Source: Pyrus communis
Lineage: Eukaryota > Streptophyta > Magnoliopsida > Rosales > Rosaceae
NCBI RefSeq assembly: GCF_963583255.1
Contig: NC_084803.1
Span: 18,115,428 to 18,179,427, forward strand
Direction: 5' to 3'
Length of the DNA stretch: 64,000 nucleotides
Shown here: positions 60,459 to 64,000 of the stretch, in pieces
How positions within the stretch are numbered: position 1 is the stretch's first letter
How the letters are laid out: every line of letters starts with the position of its first letter
Program-made: the position numbers and the translations under genes
The notes under the pieces: generated by a model
What the model saw: the letters and a program-made list of their open reading frames with translations, nothing else
What the model was told of the DNA's origin: nothing
The model's database searches: none

Positions 60459-60470
60459 TGGTATCAGAGC
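60459..60470 (+). promoter_or_regulatory. primer-binding site (Met-tRNA) of the copia element
   Basis: TGGTATCAGAGC, the standard plant copia primer-binding site, directly after the LTR end and 88 bases before the first ATG of the gag frame. Confidence 0.9.
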
Positions 60471-60546
60471 TTCTGGTCTGATTCCGAAGAAGGGAGTAAA
60501 GCTGTGAGAGAGGTTCCTCCTAGAAAAAGTCCCAGAAGGGATAAAG

Positions 60547-63500
60547 GTGGTTCCTTTATTGGTTGATTCACTGATACTCACTAAGAAAATGGTGGGATCA
60601 GGTTCTTCTGATGGAGACTTACGAACTCCACAGTTCGATGGTGCAAACTACGATTTTTGGGCTGTCAAGATGGAAACTATCCTCATAGCACATGATCTAT
60701 GGGATGTAGTGGAACTCGGTGTACAAGTGCAGCAGATTCCTGAAGAGGAAGAAGGTTCTGGAGAGGAGGGTAGCGAGGCTGAGCAAATTCCAGTGGAACC
60801 ACCAACCATCTCCAGAGAAGACAGAATCAAAAATGCCAAGGCGTTGAGTCTTATACAAGGAGCTATAACAGATGAACTTTTTCCTCGTATCAGAAATGAG
60901 AAGACTGCAAAAGGGGCTTGGGACATTCTGAGAAGAGAGTTCAGAGGAGATAAGAAGGTAAGAGCTGTGAAACTTCAAGCTGTTAGGGCTGATTTTGAAT
61001 ATATGAGAATGACAGATAGTGAAAACCTAGATGACTATTTGGGTAGGTTTTTTGGAATTGTGAATAATTTGAAGTCTCTTGGTGAAGATGTGACTGAACA
61101 AAGAATTGTGCAGAAATTATTGATGAGTCTAAGTAGGAGGTATAAATCCATTGTGTCTATTATTGAGGAAACTCAAGATCTGTATGCTATTAGAGTGGAA
61201 GAAGTCATTGCATCTGTCAAAGTATATGATAAAAGGGAAGACTTACATGATGAAAGGGATATAATGACAGGAACTGAGAGGGCTTTTAGTAGTCTCAGAG
61301 TTGGAAACAATCAGGTCACTGGCACCTACAAAGGCTCTCAGAATAGGCCAAATCAAAAGTGGCAGGGACAAAACAAGAAGGGATCAAACTGGTCTCCGAG
61401 TGGAAGCTGGAGCAACAATCCAGGAGGAAATTGGAACAACATATTCAATTCACAGAACAAGCAAGGGAGCAGTAGTCAAAGTTCTGTGAAACCACAGTGT
61501 CAAGTGTGCCAGAAATATCATTTTGGTGTGTGCAGATACAAAGGAAAACCAAAATGTGGAAAATGCAATCGTTTTGGTCATATTGCAAAGGACTGTGATG
61601 GTCTCAAGAAAGTTGCTCACTGTGCAAAGGAAGAAGAAGTAACTATAGGAACCATGTTTTATGCCTGTCACTCATCAACTGTGCAAGCTAGAAGTGTGTG
61701 GTTTGTGGACAGTGTTTGCAGCAACCACATGACATCACAAGAGTCTACCTTAATAAATCTTGACAGATCTGTGACTTGTAAAGTTAAAATGGGCACTGGT
61801 GATCTTGTACAAGCAACTGGAAAAGGCACTTTAGTGGTTGAAACTCAGCGTGGGAAAAGATATATCAATGAAGTATTGCTGGTTACTGGTTTGGATGAAA
61901 ACTTACTAAGTGTAGGTTAAATGATGGAGCACGGCTACTATGTTCTATTTGGGGGTAATATGGCAGTGATCTTTGATGATAACAGTCTTAAAAATGTTGT
62001 GGCAAAGGTGATCATGGCAGGAAATCGATGTTTTCCTCTCTCATTGGAATCCATAACTCCTGCAGCAAGGAAAGCCTCTATGGTTGAAGATTCATGGATA
62101 TGGCACAGAAGACTTGGACATTTGAACTTTAACAGTATGAAAAAGATACAGCAGAAGGAAATGGTGATTGGACTACCTGTTTTGACAGAAATGGGAGATG
62201 TGTATGAAGGTTGTGTATTAGGCAAGCATCATAGAGAATCCTTTGACAAAGGAAAAGCATGGAGAGCAAGCTGCCCACTTGAATTGGTGCATACAGATTT
62301 GTGTGGACCTATGCAAAATGAGTCCATTGGAGGAAATAAGTACTTCATCACATTCATTGATGATTTCTCAAGAATGTGTTGGGTATACTTTCTCAGAAAC
62401 AAATATGATACCTACAATGTGTTAAAAAAATTCAAAGTTTTTGTTGAACTGCAAAGTGGATTTAACTTAAAGAAGCTAAGGAGTGATAGAGGTGGTGAAT
62501 ACACCTCAAATGAGTTTCTAGATTACTGTGCAAGCATGAGAATGGAGAGGCAACTGACTATTGCCTACTTTCCTTAGCAAAATGGAGTTGCTGAGAGGAA
62601 GAATAGATTGATTGGTGAGATGGCAAGGTCTATGATGGTTGAGAAAGGAATGCCTGTAGAATTCTGGGCAGAAGCTGTAAGCACAGCTGTGTATCTTCAA
62701 AATAGATGTTTTACAACATCTGTTCTAGACAAAACCCCCTTTGAAGCATTCACAGGTAGAAAGCCTGGAATCAAGCACCTGAAAGTTTTTGGTTGTGTAT
62801 GCTATACTCATGTCTCGTCACATCTGAGGCACAAGTTTGATGAAAAGTCCAGGAAAGGAGTCTTCATGGGATATGGAAGTTGTGAAAAAGGATATAGAGT
62901 ATATGATCTGAAATCTAAAAAGATGGTACTCTCAAGAAGTGTAATCTTCAGTGAAAAACAGTCATGGAATTGGAAAAATGATCAAGTGGAGCCTACCTCA
63001 ACTCATTTCAATCTTGAAGGATTTGATTATGAAGAAGAAGTTAGAGAGGAACAAACTGATGAATTCCAGTATAACAGTGCTGGAAGTTCTCATTCAAACA
63101 CTGTTGCTCATGAGTCAGTTGAGGACAATGGTGGAAATCACAGTCAAGGCTCCACACCAAGCTCCACTCCAGTGAAGTTGAAAACACTAGAAGATATATA
63201 TGCAAGGTGTCACATGTGCATTATAGAACCTGAGACTTATCAAGAAGCAACAAGTGATTTAGCTTGGCAAGAAGCTATGAATGCAGAATTGGAAATGATT
63301 GAGAAGAACAATACTTGGGAACTTGTTGAGAGACCTATTGATAAACCTGTTATAGGTGTGAAATGGGTGTTTAAAACAAAATTGAATCTGGATGGAACAG
63401 TTCAAAAACACAAAATCAGACTGTGGCAAAAGGGTATGCACAGAAACCAGGGATTGACTACAATGAAACTTTTGCACCTGTGGCAAGATTAGACACAATT

Positions 63501-64000
63501 CGAACTCTCATTGCTTTAGCAGCACAAAAAGGATGGAAGTTGTTTCAACTGGATGTTAAATCTGCGTTTCTGAATGGTGTGCTTGATGAAGAAGTGTATG
63601 TTGAGCAGCCTGAAGGTTTTGAGTTGAAAAATGCAGGTCAAAAGGTCTATAAGTTAAGGAAGGCTTTATATGGACTTAAACAGGCACCTAGAGCCTGGTA
63701 CAGTGAAATTGATGCTTATCTCTCTTTGTGTAAATTCAAAAGAAGTACAAGTGAAGCCACCCTATACACAAGATCTGATGATGAAGGAGGATTGATAATT
63801 GTCTCAATATATGTTGATGACATTATCTATACTGGAAGCAGTGACAAGATGATTTGTGAGTTCAAAAAGGAGATGATGCAGAAATATGAAATGTCGGATC
63901 TTGGTCTCCTGCATCACTTCCTTGGTATGGGGATATTACAAACTGATCAAGGTGTATTTATTCACCAAAGTAAGTATGCCAAATCTCTACTTGAGAAATT
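60547..64000 (+). mobile_element. Ty1-copia retrotransposon polyprotein, degenerate, cut by the window edge
   Basis: Gag-pol in copia order. Gag (60547 or 60589 to about 61620) has an FDGANYDFW start and a CCHC knuckle (CGKCNRFGHIAKDC near 61555). The protease motif near 61705 reads DSVCSNHM where active copies have DSG. Then come the GAG-pre-integrase WHRRLGH (62101), integrase HTDLCGP with the DDFSR and SDRGGEY motifs (62290-62510), QNGVAERKNR, and reverse transcriptase with QLDVKSAFLNG (63548) and YVDD (63810-63821). Stops at 61918-61920 and 62575-62577 and a frameshift near 63420 break the frame, so this copy cannot make a full polyprotein. RT continues past the window; RNase H and the 3' LTR are not seen. 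Confidence 0.93.

Overview
This is a nuclear genomic window from a eudicot plant. Genes are intron-rich with GT-AG junctions, spacers are AT-rich, and much of the sequence is plant transposons. The repeat complement (Cassandra TRIMs, tRNA-derived SINEs, many fold-back MITEs) looks most like Rosaceae, perhaps the apple/pear group. That taxonomic guess is inference; no search was run.

Six genes can be modelled end to end. In order they are: a CDCA7-type zinc-finger gene (minus strand, 5 exons, 494 aa, 2.4-5.4 kb); a GDSL esterase/lipase (plus, 5 exons, 380 aa, 8.1-10.8 kb); a single-exon Dof transcription factor resembling DOF5.8 (plus, 247 aa, 20.6-21.3 kb); the nucleoporin NUP58 (plus, 6 exons, 500 aa, 28.9-32.1 kb); and two tandem SABP2/MES-type methylesterases (plus, 3 exons each, 261 and 265 aa, at 48.0-49.9 and 57.5-58.7 kb). 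All exon sets close in frame. Broken genes are a GH17 beta-1,3-glucanase pseudogene split by a MITE (23.3-24.9 kb) and a PPR pseudogene (minus strand, about 59-60 kb).

Mobile DNA fills most of the rest. There are three Cassandra TRIMs (12.0, 34.3 and 54.8 kb), each with 5S-rRNA-like sequence in both LTRs and a Met-tRNA primer-binding site; the 34.3-kb copy is nested in a 3.1-kb LTR-like sequence. A 5.6-kb CACTA element (39300-44894) has matching CACTAGTA ends, a TCG target duplication, palindromic TTTGCGCGACG arrays and 346-bp internal tandem repeats, but no recognisable transposase; it sits inside an older fold-back repeat. A 5'-truncated LINE ends just upstream of NUP58, and a degenerate Ty1-copia element runs off the right edge. 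Four dispersed SINEs and about a dozen fold-back MITEs complete the picture; several have perfect 9-bp target duplications, and 51.2-53.0 kb shows nested insertion.

The genes do not form one pathway. The only functional grouping is the methylesterase pair, which arose by local duplication and was then invaded by MITEs, SINE fragments and a Cassandra. I found no tRNA gene, functional rRNA gene, CRISPR array or wholly unknown coding system. The most unusual structure is the CACTA-like element with its GCGCGAC hairpins.
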